Made by a program: the position numbers and the translations under genes. 35,518 bases of DNA, from assembly GCA_012798805.1 (NCBI GenBank), contig JAAZMM010000019.1:66771-102288 (forward strand), read 5' to 3'. Shown here one piece after another: positions 1 to 8,433 of the stretch (positions are counted from its first letter, which is position 1; the number at the start of each line of letters is the position of its first letter). The notes beneath the pieces were generated by a model, which saw nothing but the letters and a program-made list of their open reading frames with translations, was not told where the DNA came from and searched no databases. Source of the DNA: Bacteroidales bacterium (GTDB lineage Bacteria; Bacteroidota; Bacteroidia; Bacteroidales; UBA932).

Positions 1-80
1 ATTACTTTTCGGCCTATAACTACTTAAGGCCGGAAAGGGGCTTTAAACTCGGCATCTGGTGGCCATTCTACATCAGATAA
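1..80 (+). CDS. C-terminal end of an unidentified protein, possibly an outer-membrane beta-barrel
   Basis: The frame that starts at base 3 is open from the window edge to a TAA at 78-80. It encodes about 25 residues ending in KLGIWWPFYIR. The aromatic-rich tail alternating with hydrophobic residues resembles the last strand of outer-membrane beta-barrel proteins, but this is too little sequence to name a family. The stop lies 4 bp before the ATG of the lytic transglycosylase, so the two genes are probably co-transcribed. Reading this as the end of a real gene is fairly safe. The beta-barrel idea is a guess. Confidence 0.5.
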   Translation, partial: YFSAYNYLRPERGFKLGIWWPFYIR

Positions 81-84
81 TATT

Positions 85-1101
85 ATGAATAAAAGAATTA
101 AATATTTTATCGGCAAAGCAATGCTGGTGCTGATTATTTTGACAGCATTTAAATTCTCAACTGCGACGCAATTGGGAAAACTAAACAACTATCACATATA
201 CCACAAGGATACTCTTGTGTGCAGCATTATAACTGATAGCAAAAGCCGTCAAGGAGGATTCAACCGCGAATTACTTGAAAGATTTGCAAAATACAGCGGC
301 TCTGAATCACGCATTGTACCCTCAGCAGGCAGTGAACTCGATTGGAAGTATCTTGTAGAAGGAAAGTATGACATGCTGGTTTTTAGTCTAAACGACTCAA
401 TCCCGGAACAATATATTTCTGATGTTATGATTACCCGTGAAACGGGTGGAAGAGATGCCTGTGCTGTCAGAGTTGGAGAGAAACGCTTGCTCAACAGCTT
501 CAATTTCTGGCTTTCCGATTTTAAGTCGGATGACACCTATAAACAAATGGTATTCAGGTTTTTCAGGGCATACCGTCTGAGTGCAATGCCAGAGAAGTTT
601 GACCACACCAGTGCAATTTCCCCTTACGATAATATAATCAAGAAATACAGCGACGACATTGACGCCGACTGGAGGCTTATCAGTGCAATTATTTATGAGG
701 AATCACGTTTCATCAACTCCTTGTCTTCGCCAAAAAATGCTCAGGGTCTGATGCAAATTAAAGAGTCAACTGCTGCCAGATATGGAGTAGAAGACCTTAT
801 GGACCCGGAACTCAACATAAAGGCCGGAACGCTTCATTTCGACTATCTTTTCAATCTCTACAGAAAGGATGGCCTAGATTCGGCAAATGTGATCAAGTTT
901 GCTTTGGCATCCTACAATGCCGGTGCAGGTCGCATCAAACAATGTCGTGAACATGCCGCATCTGTTGGTTTGGATCCAAATGACTGGGAAGAAGTTGTAA
1001 AAGGCTTCGACTCCATGCCCAACTTCAAGGGAACACAGACCACAAAGTATGTGAAAAACGTAGTGGACCTATTCGAGCGCTATAAACAAGTGGTGGAATA
1101 G
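85..1101 (+). CDS. MltF-like membrane-bound lytic murein transglycosylase
   Basis: This 338-residue protein is predicted to cleave the MurNAc-GlcNAc bond of peptidoglycan non-hydrolytically, giving 1,6-anhydro-MurNAc ends. Residues 10-27 form a hydrophobic signal or anchor. Residues 40-130 look like a shortened solute-binding (SBP_bac_3-like) module. Residues 178-300 form the SLT domain, with the ES motif (catalytic Glu206-Ser207), GLMQI at 221-225 and ASYNAG at 275-280, all typical of family 1 transglycosylases. At 338 residues it is well short of E. coli MltF (about 500), because the binding module is reduced. The ATG at 85 is 4 bp after the previous stop and lacks a clear Shine-Dalgarno sequence. 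The fold and class are secure; the exact MltF subgroup is inferred from the domain order. Confidence 0.88.
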   Translation: MNKRIKYFIGKAMLVLIILTAFKFSTATQLGKLNNYHIYHKDTLVCSIITDSKSRQGGFNRELLERFAKYSGSESRIVPSAGSELDWKYLVEGKYDMLVFSLNDSIPEQYISDVMITRETGGRDACAVRVGEKRLLNSFNFWLSDFKSDDTYKQMVFRFFRAYRLSAMPEKFDHTSAISPYDNIIKKYSDDIDADWRLISAIIYEESRFINSLSSPKNAQGLMQIKESTAARYGVEDLMDPELNIKAGTLHFDYLFNLYRKDGLDSANVIKFALASYNAGAGRIKQCREHAASVGLDPNDWEEVVKGFDSMPNFKGTQTTKYVKNVVDLFERYKQVVE

Positions 1102-1104
1102 TGT

Positions 1105-1146
1105 GTAGTATGTAGTATGTAGTATGTAGTATGTAGTATGTAGTAT
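1105..1146. repeat. Six perfect tandem copies of a 7-bp unit
   Basis: The unit GTAGTAT is repeated six times without a mismatch, starting 4 bp after the stop codon of the lytic transglycosylase. It lies between two convergent genes, so it is unlikely to control a promoter. Perfect copies suggest recent slippage and probable length variation between strains. Confidence 0.95.
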
Positions 1147-1184
1147 TGAGTGTTGGAGTGGGGAGTATAGGGTAGTTGTTTGTG

Positions 1185-1212
1185 ATTGGCTGTCAGCTAT
1201 TGGCTGTTCGCT
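1185..1212. repeat. Two tandem 14-bp units
   Basis: ATTGGCTGTCAGCT is followed directly by ATTGGCTGTTCGCT, which matches at 12 of 14 positions. The stretch 1102-1421 codes for nothing recognisable. Besides this pair it holds the 7-bp array, the 39-bp repeats and scattered AACTCGCACC-like words (1240-1249, 1282-1291). Confidence 0.75.
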
Positions 1213-1301
1213 TGCATCTTGCGCCGCTAATGGTTTCTGAACTCGCACCACGCACCATACAACACGAAACCCGCAACCGGTAATTCGCACCTCACACTAA
1301 G

Positions 1302-1420
1302 CTAAATACTTACTTCTTACCACATACTCAGAACTCGAAACTAAAAAACCACTTCTGACTACATACTCAGAACTCAGAACAAAAAACTACTCCTGACTAC
1401 ATACTCGGAACTCAAAACTA
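1302..1420. repeat. Three imperfect tandem repeats of about 39 bp
   Basis: The core ACATACTCAGAACTC occurs at 1322, 1361 and 1399 (the last with one change), giving periods of 39 and 38 bp. The bases between cores are also similar: each has an A-rich run and then a CTTCTGACT-like stretch. The array ends just before the stop codon of the minus-strand permease gene at 1422. It has no protein-coding potential and no unique spacers, so it is not a CRISPR. Confidence 0.88.
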
Positions 1421-1421
1421 A

Positions 1422-2663
1422 CTAATTAACCCGCATCGTCTTATCGGGGCTTACGCGGCTGATGAAGAGAGTGGATATCGAGATAATGAGCATTATCACT
1501 ACTGCCGAAATAATGTTGAGCAAAAGAATATCCACAAAAGAGATCTTTATCGGCACATAGCTCACGAAATAGTTGGTCGGATTTAGCTTGATGATTTTGA
1601 ATTTCCATTGGAGAAAACAGATCAGAAGTCCGATGATATTGCCCCAAAGCATTCCTTTCCCTACAATTGAACCCGCTTTAAGCAGGAATATCTTTCTAAT
1701 ATTTCGATTGCGCATACCGAGGGCTTTAAGCAGACCTATCATCGAGATTTTTTCAAAAAGAATAATCAATATCGCAGATATCATATTAAATCCGGCAACA
1801 ACCATCATCAACAGCAATACCATGAGCATATTGAGGTCGAGCAGAGCCAGCCAGTCAAAAAGATTGCTTAAAATGCGCGTAAGCGGCATTGTAAACATTG
1901 CATCATCCTCATCGGTAGAGCTCACATAAAGTATCTCTTCGATTTCGGCATTTGCCTCTTTGATATCGGTCCCCGGATCTATTGCTATCTCAAATGAGGA
2001 GACCTGATTTTTATTCCACCCGTTGATGCGTTGTGCATGGCGTTTATCAACAATTGCCAGAGTCATATCAAGATCCTCAAGTTGAGCGTCATAGAGGCCG
2101 CAAATACGGAATTTCCTCACTTTGACCTCATCTTTTATGAAATAAGTAACCAAATCATCTCCGGTAGAGCATCCGAGACGTGAGGCAAGACGGCGAGAAA
2201 TAAGCACATCATTCGAGATTCTTCCGCTGTAATCCGGCAATTCTCCTTCATAAAGGCAATTCTCAAAAAAATCAAGACTGTAGAGTGAGTCCACTCCCTT
2301 GAAATAGAGCCCGTTGATATCATCTTCACTCTTTATCATCCCTGAGCAGTAAACCACCCCATCCACACTCTTTACATATTTTTGATCCAGGATGACATTC
2401 CGATAGGAAAAAGAATCACTCAGAGGATAAAGTTCGTTGATTGGAGATTCACCCGGAGCCACAAGGGTTACCGAACCCATAAAACCCGTGGCTTTTGAGC
2501 GGATTTCCGATTTAAATCCCGCAACAATAGCCACTGCCACTATCATAATCACTATACTTACAGCCACCGATATAGAACCAATACGGTTGCTGATTATACC
2601 CATCCTGCCCCTACCGGAGCCTTCGGTGCCTATCCTGCGAGCTATGAAAAGATGGAGATTCAT
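1422..2663 (-). CDS. LolC/LolE-like (FtsX-type) ABC transporter permease
   Basis: This 413-residue inner-membrane protein has the layout of the lipoprotein-releasing and MacB permeases. One membrane segment lies near residues 30-50, followed by a large periplasmic domain (about 55-265) and then three segments near 270-300, 318-345 and 372-402. Such permeases work with an ATPase (LolD type) to pull lipoproteins from the inner membrane. No ATPase gene lies nearby, so the partner must be encoded elsewhere. The gene is last in the galactan operon. Its ATG overlaps the galM stop as ATGA, which indicates translational coupling. Membership of the FtsX superfamily is clear. Lipoprotein release is the likely role, but another substrate cannot be excluded. 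Confidence 0.8.
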   Translation of the reverse strand: MNLHLFIARRIGTEGSGRGRMGIISNRIGSISVAVSIVIMIVAVAIVAGFKSEIRSKATGFMGSVTLVAPGESPINELYPLSDSFSYRNVILDQKYVKSVDGVVYCSGMIKSEDDINGLYFKGVDSLYSLDFFENCLYEGELPDYSGRISNDVLISRRLASRLGCSTGDDLVTYFIKDEVKVRKFRICGLYDAQLEDLDMTLAIVDKRHAQRINGWNKNQVSSFEIAIDPGTDIKEANAEIEEILYVSSTDEDDAMFTMPLTRILSNLFDWLALLDLNMLMVLLLMMVVAGFNMISAILIILFEKISMIGLLKALGMRNRNIRKIFLLKAGSIVGKGMLWGNIIGLLICFLQWKFKIIKLNPTNYFVSYVPIKISFVDILLLNIISAVVIMLIISISTLFISRVSPDKTMRVN

Positions 2664-3679
2664 TTGGTAAAATGAAATTCAATCACTCTCTCCCAAATCT
2701 CATCTGCAACGAGCACGGCAGAAGGGAAATCAGGCTGATTGGGAGAGTCCGGAAAAGATTGGCACTCGAGCGCCACTCCATAATAGTCGTCATACTCTGC
2801 TCCGCCCTTGGATTTGGGGCTGCCCTTAAGCCAATTGCCGGTATAGATCTGAATACCGGGAGCATCGGTGCTGACTATAAGCCTGCGACCTGTGGTATCT
2901 TCTGCGAGTTCGGCTACCTTGCGCACCACTCCCTTTTCCCATCCATCCACTGCCCAGCAATTGTCATATCCTTTACCGTAGCGAAGTGCCGGAAAGTGGT
3001 CAAAAAGGCGCTCCCCTATCTTGACAGGAGTCCTGAAGTCCATCGGAGTGCCTTCCACAGGAGCAAGTATGCCCTCCGGGATGAGGGTTTCATCCGTAGG
3101 AAGGTAATGAGAGGCTTCAAGTTGCAAAGTATGATTTTTTATATCTCCCCTGCCCTCCCCTTTAAGGTTAAAATAGGCGTGGTTGGTGAGATTAATGACC
3201 GTATCGGCATCGCTCTTGGCTCGGAATGTGATTGTAAGACGACATTCTTCATCCCATCTATATGCCACTTCAACCATTACATTGCCGGGATAACCGGCAT
3301 CACCATCGGGACTTTCAAGGGCAAAGGAGACCTCATTGCGATTCTGAACGCCAAACCAGATACGGTTTGCCCAACACTCCTCTCCCTCTCCTCCATGCAG
3401 ATGATTGGGACCATTATTTACTGAAAGTGAATATTCTTTTCCCGAAAGGGAAAATTTACCGAAGGCTATCCTATTGGCATATCTTCCGGGAACCTTCCCC
3501 ATACAGGGACCGTCACAGAAATAATCTTCCGGCTTTGCGTAGCCCAGAGCCACATCGGCCATATTGCCATCCTTATCGGGTACGATGACCGAGATTATAC
3601 CCGCACCCAGATTGCTCAGGGTGACACTCGCACCGCTACTGTTGGTAAGTGTAAAATATTTAATATCCGAAATTACCAT
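2660..3679 (-). CDS. galM: Aldose 1-epimerase (galactose mutarotase)
   Basis: GalM converts beta-D-galactose to the alpha anomer that galactokinase uses. The 339-residue length is normal. Visible family marks are the NHLHGG motif (His93, His95), NHAYFNL with the catalytic acid His167, and the catalytic base Glu305 in GVALECQ near the C-terminus, followed by the conserved SPNQPDFP. There is no signal peptide, so it should act in the cytoplasm. Its start overlaps the galK stop by 7 bp and its stop overlaps the permease start by 4 bp, so it is translated within the galactan operon. Confidence 0.95.
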   Translation of the reverse strand: MVISDIKYFTLTNSSGASVTLSNLGAGIISVIVPDKDGNMADVALGYAKPEDYFCDGPCMGKVPGRYANRIAFGKFSLSGKEYSLSVNNGPNHLHGGEGEECWANRIWFGVQNRNEVSFALESPDGDAGYPGNVMVEVAYRWDEECRLTITFRAKSDADTVINLTNHAYFNLKGEGRGDIKNHTLQLEASHYLPTDETLIPEGILAPVEGTPMDFRTPVKIGERLFDHFPALRYGKGYDNCWAVDGWEKGVVRKVAELAEDTTGRRLIVSTDAPGIQIYTGNWLKGSPKSKGGAEYDDYYGVALECQSFPDSPNQPDFPSAVLVADEIWERVIEFHFTK

Positions 3680-4824
3680 TGTCTTGCACCATCTGAAATT
3701 ACAACATCAATAACGCGCGGATCTTTGCCGAAGCGCTCTTTATAAGCCGCACGCACCTTTGAAACATATTCATCATAACTCTCCTCTCTTACCATCGCAA
3801 TAACGCAGCCGCCAAAGCCGCCACCCATCATTCTTGCGCCGAGAACCCCGTCCACACTACGAGCAATCTCCACAATAAAGTCGAGTTCCTCACAACTAAC
3901 CCCATACTCTTTGCTCAAACCTTCATGAGTGCGGAACATTTTTTGGCCAAAAAGTTCATAATCACCCTTTGACAAAGCCTCGCAGCCATCCAAAAGGCGC
4001 TGATTCTCACTAATCACAAAATGGCACCTCCGATATACCTCCGGATCCATCTCATCTTTATGAGCATCAAGATCTTCGAGGGTTACATCCCGAAGCAGCT
4101 CTACACCCTCTTTGTGCTTGGCAATAACTGCCACTCCGGCCTCACACTGGGCACGACGCACATTGTACTCCGAAGAGGCGAGAGAATGTTTGACCATGGT
4201 ATCGATCAGAACCAGCTTGATGCCTTTAGGCTCAAATGGGAAAAGCTCATATTCGAGAGAACGACAGTCAAGCTTTATCACCTTGCCGGCCTGGCCAAAA
4301 AGAGAGGCGAATTGGTCCATAATGCCGCAGCGGACACCGACATAATTGTGTTCCGTCATCTGACCTATCTTTGCCAACTCTCTTTTGTCAAACCCAAGAT
4401 TGAAAAGCGTGTTAAGTGCAATTCCAAAAACGGACTCAAGAGCTGCCGAAGAGGACATTCCCGCTCCAAGCGGAACATCTCCCCCAAATACCGCATCGAA
4501 CCCTCCCGGCGAAGCACCCCTTTTCTTCATCTCCTGAATTACTCCATAGACATAACTGGCCCACTGCTGCTCAGGCTTTTCGCCGTCAACATCAAATGAC
4601 ACACTCTCATCGTAATCAATGGAATAGAGATTTACAGTAGAGGTATCATTGGGCACTATTGCCAGGGAAATGCATTTGTCTATGGATGCAGGTAGCACGA
4701 AACCGCCGTTGTAGTCGGTATGTTCACCTATGAGATTGATACGTCCCGGTGCCGAGAAAATGGAACAATCGGAATGACCGAATCTCTCCTTTATACTCTT
4801 TTTGAGAATTGATGAATCTATCAT
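3673..4824 (-). CDS. galK: Galactokinase
   Basis: This GHMP-family kinase phosphorylates alpha-D-galactose with ATP to galactose 1-phosphate, the first Leloir step. The 383 residues contain the galactokinase signature GRINLIGEHTDYNGG (28-42), the ATP-binding loop PLGAGMSSSAALE (118-130), a catalytic Asp170 in CGIMDQF and the third GHMP motif GARMMGGGFGG near the C-terminus. It follows the beta-galactosidase gene by 11 bp and overlaps galM by 7 bp. No galT or galE is found in the window, so the next Leloir steps must be encoded elsewhere. Confidence 0.97.
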   Translation of the reverse strand: MIDSSILKKSIKERFGHSDCSIFSAPGRINLIGEHTDYNGGFVLPASIDKCISLAIVPNDTSTVNLYSIDYDESVSFDVDGEKPEQQWASYVYGVIQEMKKRGASPGGFDAVFGGDVPLGAGMSSSAALESVFGIALNTLFNLGFDKRELAKIGQMTEHNYVGVRCGIMDQFASLFGQAGKVIKLDCRSLEYELFPFEPKGIKLVLIDTMVKHSLASSEYNVRRAQCEAGVAVIAKHKEGVELLRDVTLEDLDAHKDEMDPEVYRRCHFVISENQRLLDGCEALSKGDYELFGQKMFRTHEGLSKEYGVSCEELDFIVEIARSVDGVLGARMMGGGFGGCVIAMVREESYDEYVSKVRAAYKERFGKDPRVIDVVISDGARQW

Positions 4825-4835
4825 TGTTATCTGCT

Positions 4836-7337
4836 TTAATTTGTCTTGATTATTATTTGAGCCGGTTCAAGCCCCTCTGAAAAGGCTTTGACCGACATAC
4901 TGCCACGATAGTCATGAGAGGTAACTATTGCCATCAAACGGCCGCTGAAAGCCGGCATTACCGGCTCTTGAAATAGGTAGAGACAAGTGGGATCGCCATT
5001 TGCAGTAGCAACAAATTCTCCGGCTCCTTTAACTTCAAATCGTATCTCATTGGAGGCATTTGGACAGAGATTGCCATCCTTGTCAACTATGCTGACATAT
5101 ACGTAAGCCAGATCCTTGCCATCCGCTTCAATCTTATCCCGATTGGCTTCAAGCACTATCGAATGAGGCTCGCCGGCCGTAACTATACTTTTGCGCATCT
5201 GCTCGCGTCCCCTCTCATTGTAAGCCACAACCTCAATCTCGCCAGGCTGATAGATTACATCGGGCCATATAAGCCGGTATCGGGCCATAAGGGAATCTTT
5301 ATCGATTTGTGAAAGGTCGATATCAGCAATAGAATAGCTACCTTTAGTGACAACGCCCTGTGATACCCCATTGACAAAAAGTTCGGCAGAAGGAAAATCG
5401 GTATAACACATTACGGGGATAGTGTCGCCCTCATGTCCTTCCCAGTTCCAGTGAGGTAAGAGATGAAGCGTATGGTCATCTTCGTTCCATTGCGAGCGAT
5501 AAAGATAATATCTGTCTTTTGGAATAGAAGCAAGGTCTATGATACCAAAAAGTGAACTGTGGTTTGGCCAGGAATCCGTATTATATGGGGTCGGCTCGCC
5601 AAGATAGTCAAATCCCGTCCATACAAACTGTCCCATAGTCCATTCGAAATCTTCGGCAAGAGCAAAATCAATATCGGGAATATTGGACCACGGGCAATAC
5701 TCGACATCGTAGGAAGAGGATTGGTGGTCATCATACATCGCTCTGTACTTTAGTTCGACAGGAATCTTATAAACACCTCTGGAACTCACTGTAGAGCCGG
5801 TTTCAGAGCCAAGGATATTGCCCTGAGGCAAAATTTCATAAGCCTTCTTGTATAGTTCGGTATAGTAATTAATTCCCACGACATCCATCACCTCTGCAAA
5901 TCCATTGATCAGCACACACTGCGGCTGGTCCAAGCCACAGGTGACAAGACGGGTGGGATCTTCTCTGTGACAAATATCCTGTAGAAATGCAGCCACCTTA
6001 TAGCCTTGATCGTCGCACTGGGTTGGGACCTCATTACCTATACTCCACATTACAACACTAGGGTTGTTGCGAAAATTACGAATCATATTGACTATATCCT
6101 TCTCGGCCCACTCCTCGAAATGGCGATGATATCCATTTGCACACTTAGCAATATCCCATTCATCAAAAGCCTCAACCATCATCATGAAACCCAACTCATC
6201 ACATAGCTCCACAAGCTCGGGAGCAGGCATATTATGAGCTGTGCGGATAGCATCGCAACCCATATCTTTAAGCATCTCCAACTGATGCTTGAGTGCCGAT
6301 CTGTTGACAGCTGCCCCAAGAGGGCCAAGGTCGTGGTGATTGCATACTCCTTTGAATTTACGCGGCTCTCCATTAAGATAAAAACCCTTTCCTTTTATAA
6401 CTTCCATAGAGCGGATACCGAAGCGTGTAATATAACTATCCGTGATGTAATCTCCCTCATAGATAGTAGTTTCGGCACTATAAAGCGCAGGTGTTTCCGG
6501 AGACCACAATTCCGGTCTGCGTACAGTAAATCTCATAAAAACGGTGTCCGACTGAGCTGTCGCATCTTCCAGAAGACTTTCAGCGTAAGCCACTTTTTTA
6601 CCCTTAGGGTTGCGTATTTCAGTTACGATCCGCAACTCTTTATCACTACTACCTTCAATAGCCACCTGCATTGAGACTTCTGCTTTTTTGCGGGAGACCT
6701 CCGGAGTGGTAATATAGGTTCCCCAAATGGGAATATGGAGTTTTTTAGTCTTGACTAAATGGACATTGCGATATATTCCTGCACCCGGATACCACCTCGA
6801 CGAGCTGGGAGGATTCTCCAGTCTTACGGCAAGAACATTATTCGTCCCATCTTTGTTGAGCCATGGCGTGATATCACAATGGAAGGAGTTGTAACCCGAT
6901 GGCCAGTTGATAACCTTAGTGCCATTAACCCAAACCTGAGCACCGCTCATAGCACCATCGAAAAGTAAGGAGACTGAGTGATTCTCTTTGTCAAAACTGC
7001 GGAGGTCAAACTTGGTGCGATACCATCCGGTCCCCACATGAGGGAGCCCTCCGGTCCTGCCGGTCCTCTCTGTCACAATGATTTCATCATTCTGTTTTAC
7101 TTCTCTAACCTGTAGGTCATTTGACCTGTCAAAAGGCCCATATATCGCCCAATCATGTGGAATACGCACCTCTTCCCACTGAGAGTCGTCAAAAGCGGGA
7201 TCAGATGCGGTCTCAAAATCTCCAAGGGAAAACTTCCATCCCTCTTCCAACAATATTTCACTGCGCGGATTAACTTTATGGCAGGAAACGGCGGCGAAAA
7301 GGCAAAGCATTAATGTAAGGGGAATGTATTTTCTCAT
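4836..7337 (-). CDS. GH2 beta-galactosidase-like lipoprotein
   Basis: This 833-residue glycoside hydrolase begins with a lipoprotein signal (AVSC, Cys19), which suggests attachment to a membrane facing the periplasm or cell surface. In order it has a GH2 sugar-binding domain (about 30-200), an immunoglobulin-like domain (200-310), a TIM barrel (310-600) and two C-terminal beta-sandwich domains (about 630-830, DUF4982-like then invasin/Big-like). The acid/base is Glu436 in SIGNEVP and the likely nucleophile is Glu512 in GSETGS. GH2 also contains glucuronidases and mannosidases. The GH53 and galK/galM neighbours make exo-acting beta-galactosidase, releasing galactose from galacto-oligosaccharides, the best call. 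It is 21 bp after the GH53 gene. Confidence 0.88.
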   Translation of the reverse strand: MRKYIPLTLMLCLFAAVSCHKVNPRSEILLEEGWKFSLGDFETASDPAFDDSQWEEVRIPHDWAIYGPFDRSNDLQVREVKQNDEIIVTERTGRTGGLPHVGTGWYRTKFDLRSFDKENHSVSLLFDGAMSGAQVWVNGTKVINWPSGYNSFHCDITPWLNKDGTNNVLAVRLENPPSSSRWYPGAGIYRNVHLVKTKKLHIPIWGTYITTPEVSRKKAEVSMQVAIEGSSDKELRIVTEIRNPKGKKVAYAESLLEDATAQSDTVFMRFTVRRPELWSPETPALYSAETTIYEGDYITDSYITRFGIRSMEVIKGKGFYLNGEPRKFKGVCNHHDLGPLGAAVNRSALKHQLEMLKDMGCDAIRTAHNMPAPELVELCDELGFMMMVEAFDEWDIAKCANGYHRHFEEWAEKDIVNMIRNFRNNPSVVMWSIGNEVPTQCDDQGYKVAAFLQDICHREDPTRLVTCGLDQPQCVLINGFAEVMDVVGINYYTELYKKAYEILPQGNILGSETGSTVSSRGVYKIPVELKYRAMYDDHQSSSYDVEYCPWSNIPDIDFALAEDFEWTMGQFVWTGFDYLGEPTPYNTDSWPNHSSLFGIIDLASIPKDRYYLYRSQWNEDDHTLHLLPHWNWEGHEGDTIPVMCYTDFPSAELFVNGVSQGVVTKGSYSIADIDLSQIDKDSLMARYRLIWPDVIYQPGEIEVVAYNERGREQMRKSIVTAGEPHSIVLEANRDKIEADGKDLAYVYVSIVDKDGNLCPNASNEIRFEVKGAGEFVATANGDPTCLYLFQEPVMPAFSGRLMAIVTSHDYRGSMSVKAFSEGLEPAQIIIKTN

Positions 7338-7358
7338 ATCTATAAGTATTAGTCTATA

Positions 7359-8390
7359 TCAATCTCTAAAGGCATCAAGTGCCACAGTAGGCCTGCCCCC
7401 ATTGTCAAATGCGGCTTTGGTATAGTGACTCCAATTGACAAATCCCTCCGGTTCCCAATAAAAAACTCCCAGGCAACGATCGTCACTCTTTTCAAGCGCT
7501 TTGTCTATCAGGTCTATAATGAAACCTTTGCAGATTTCAGGCTGGTCCCAGCGCATACCTACCTCACATATCATTATATCCTTATCATATTTTTTGATGA
7601 GTGCCTTCATATTTTCAAGACAAGCCTCATTGACATATTGCCAATTGTTTGGCTCTGGATAGAGTGACATTCCAATAATGTCATACTGTGCTGAATAGGG
7701 GGCCATACCATCGAGAAGCCAGTTGTAATGTGGACTGTTATCACCACCGGCTAGATGAAGTATCACCTTGGCCTCAGGGAAGACCTCTTTAACAGCCCTG
7801 TAGCCGGCATTGTGAAGCTCTGTATAACCCTTCATATTGACGGAGGCGCGGCCATCCGGCCAAAGCATACCGTCTGAGGTTTCATTGCCTACCTGTACCC
7901 ATTCAGGAAAAATACCTTCTCCTTTAAGTGCTTCAAGTATCTCTATTGTATGAGCTACGAGAGCACCCTTGAGCTCTTTGAATGGAAGATCAGCCCAGGC
8001 TGCAGGTTTATTCTGCTTTCCGGGATCTGCCCAGCTATCGCTGTAATGAAAATCTATCATAAGTCGCATACCGAGAGCCTTGGCTCTTTTGGCCTTGACC
8101 AGAAGGTCATCCTTACCATTCCAGCCACCAACGGGATTTACCCATACGCGAAGTCGTATGGAATTCATACCCAAACTTTTGAGCAGAGTCATACACTCCA
8201 TCTCTACGCCTTGGGAGTTATAAAATTTAACCCCATCCCTTTCCATTTGGGTTACCCAACTCACATCAGCACCCTTTGCAAACTTGACCTTTGATGGGTC
8301 ATCGATGCCTGGAGAGGGCTTAGGATCGCCACAGGAAGCCACCAAAAGCAGTATTAATAGTGATGCTGTATATGTTATGAATCTTCTCAT
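7359..8390 (-). CDS. GH53 arabinogalactan endo-beta-1,4-galactanase, lipoprotein
   Basis: This enzyme cuts inside beta-1,4-galactan, the side chain of pectic rhamnogalacturonan I. The 343-residue protein has a signal peptide ending in VASC (Cys20), so it is probably a surface or periplasmic lipoprotein. The rest is a single GH53 TIM barrel. The N-terminal GADVSWVTQME motif, the acid/base Glu170 in VQVGNETSDG and the nucleophile Glu276 in MICEVGMRW are all visible. It lies 43 bp after the racemase gene and 21 bp before the GH2 gene, so galactan is the likely target of the operon. No SusC/SusD pair accompanies it. Confidence 0.93.
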   Translation of the reverse strand: MRRFITYTASLLILLLVASCGDPKPSPGIDDPSKVKFAKGADVSWVTQMERDGVKFYNSQGVEMECMTLLKSLGMNSIRLRVWVNPVGGWNGKDDLLVKAKRAKALGMRLMIDFHYSDSWADPGKQNKPAAWADLPFKELKGALVAHTIEILEALKGEGIFPEWVQVGNETSDGMLWPDGRASVNMKGYTELHNAGYRAVKEVFPEAKVILHLAGGDNSPHYNWLLDGMAPYSAQYDIIGMSLYPEPNNWQYVNEACLENMKALIKKYDKDIMICEVGMRWDQPEICKGFIIDLIDKALEKSDDRCLGVFYWEPEGFVNWSHYTKAAFDNGGRPTVALDAFRD

Positions 8391-8433
8391 CGTTCAATAG
8401 TATGCATATTTTTCAACTCAACCTAAGGCAAAA

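Noticed and set aside
1302-1420. CRISPR-like array
   Set aside because: Only three units, the bases between cores are similar to each other rather than unique, and there are no cas genes.
2672-3424. 250-codon plus-strand open frame opposite galM
   Set aside because: The minus-strand galM is complete with its catalytic residues. The opposite frame resembles no protein family.
4021-4599. 192-codon plus-strand open frame opposite galK
   Set aside because: It is antisense to the GHMP motifs of galactokinase and shows no motifs of its own.
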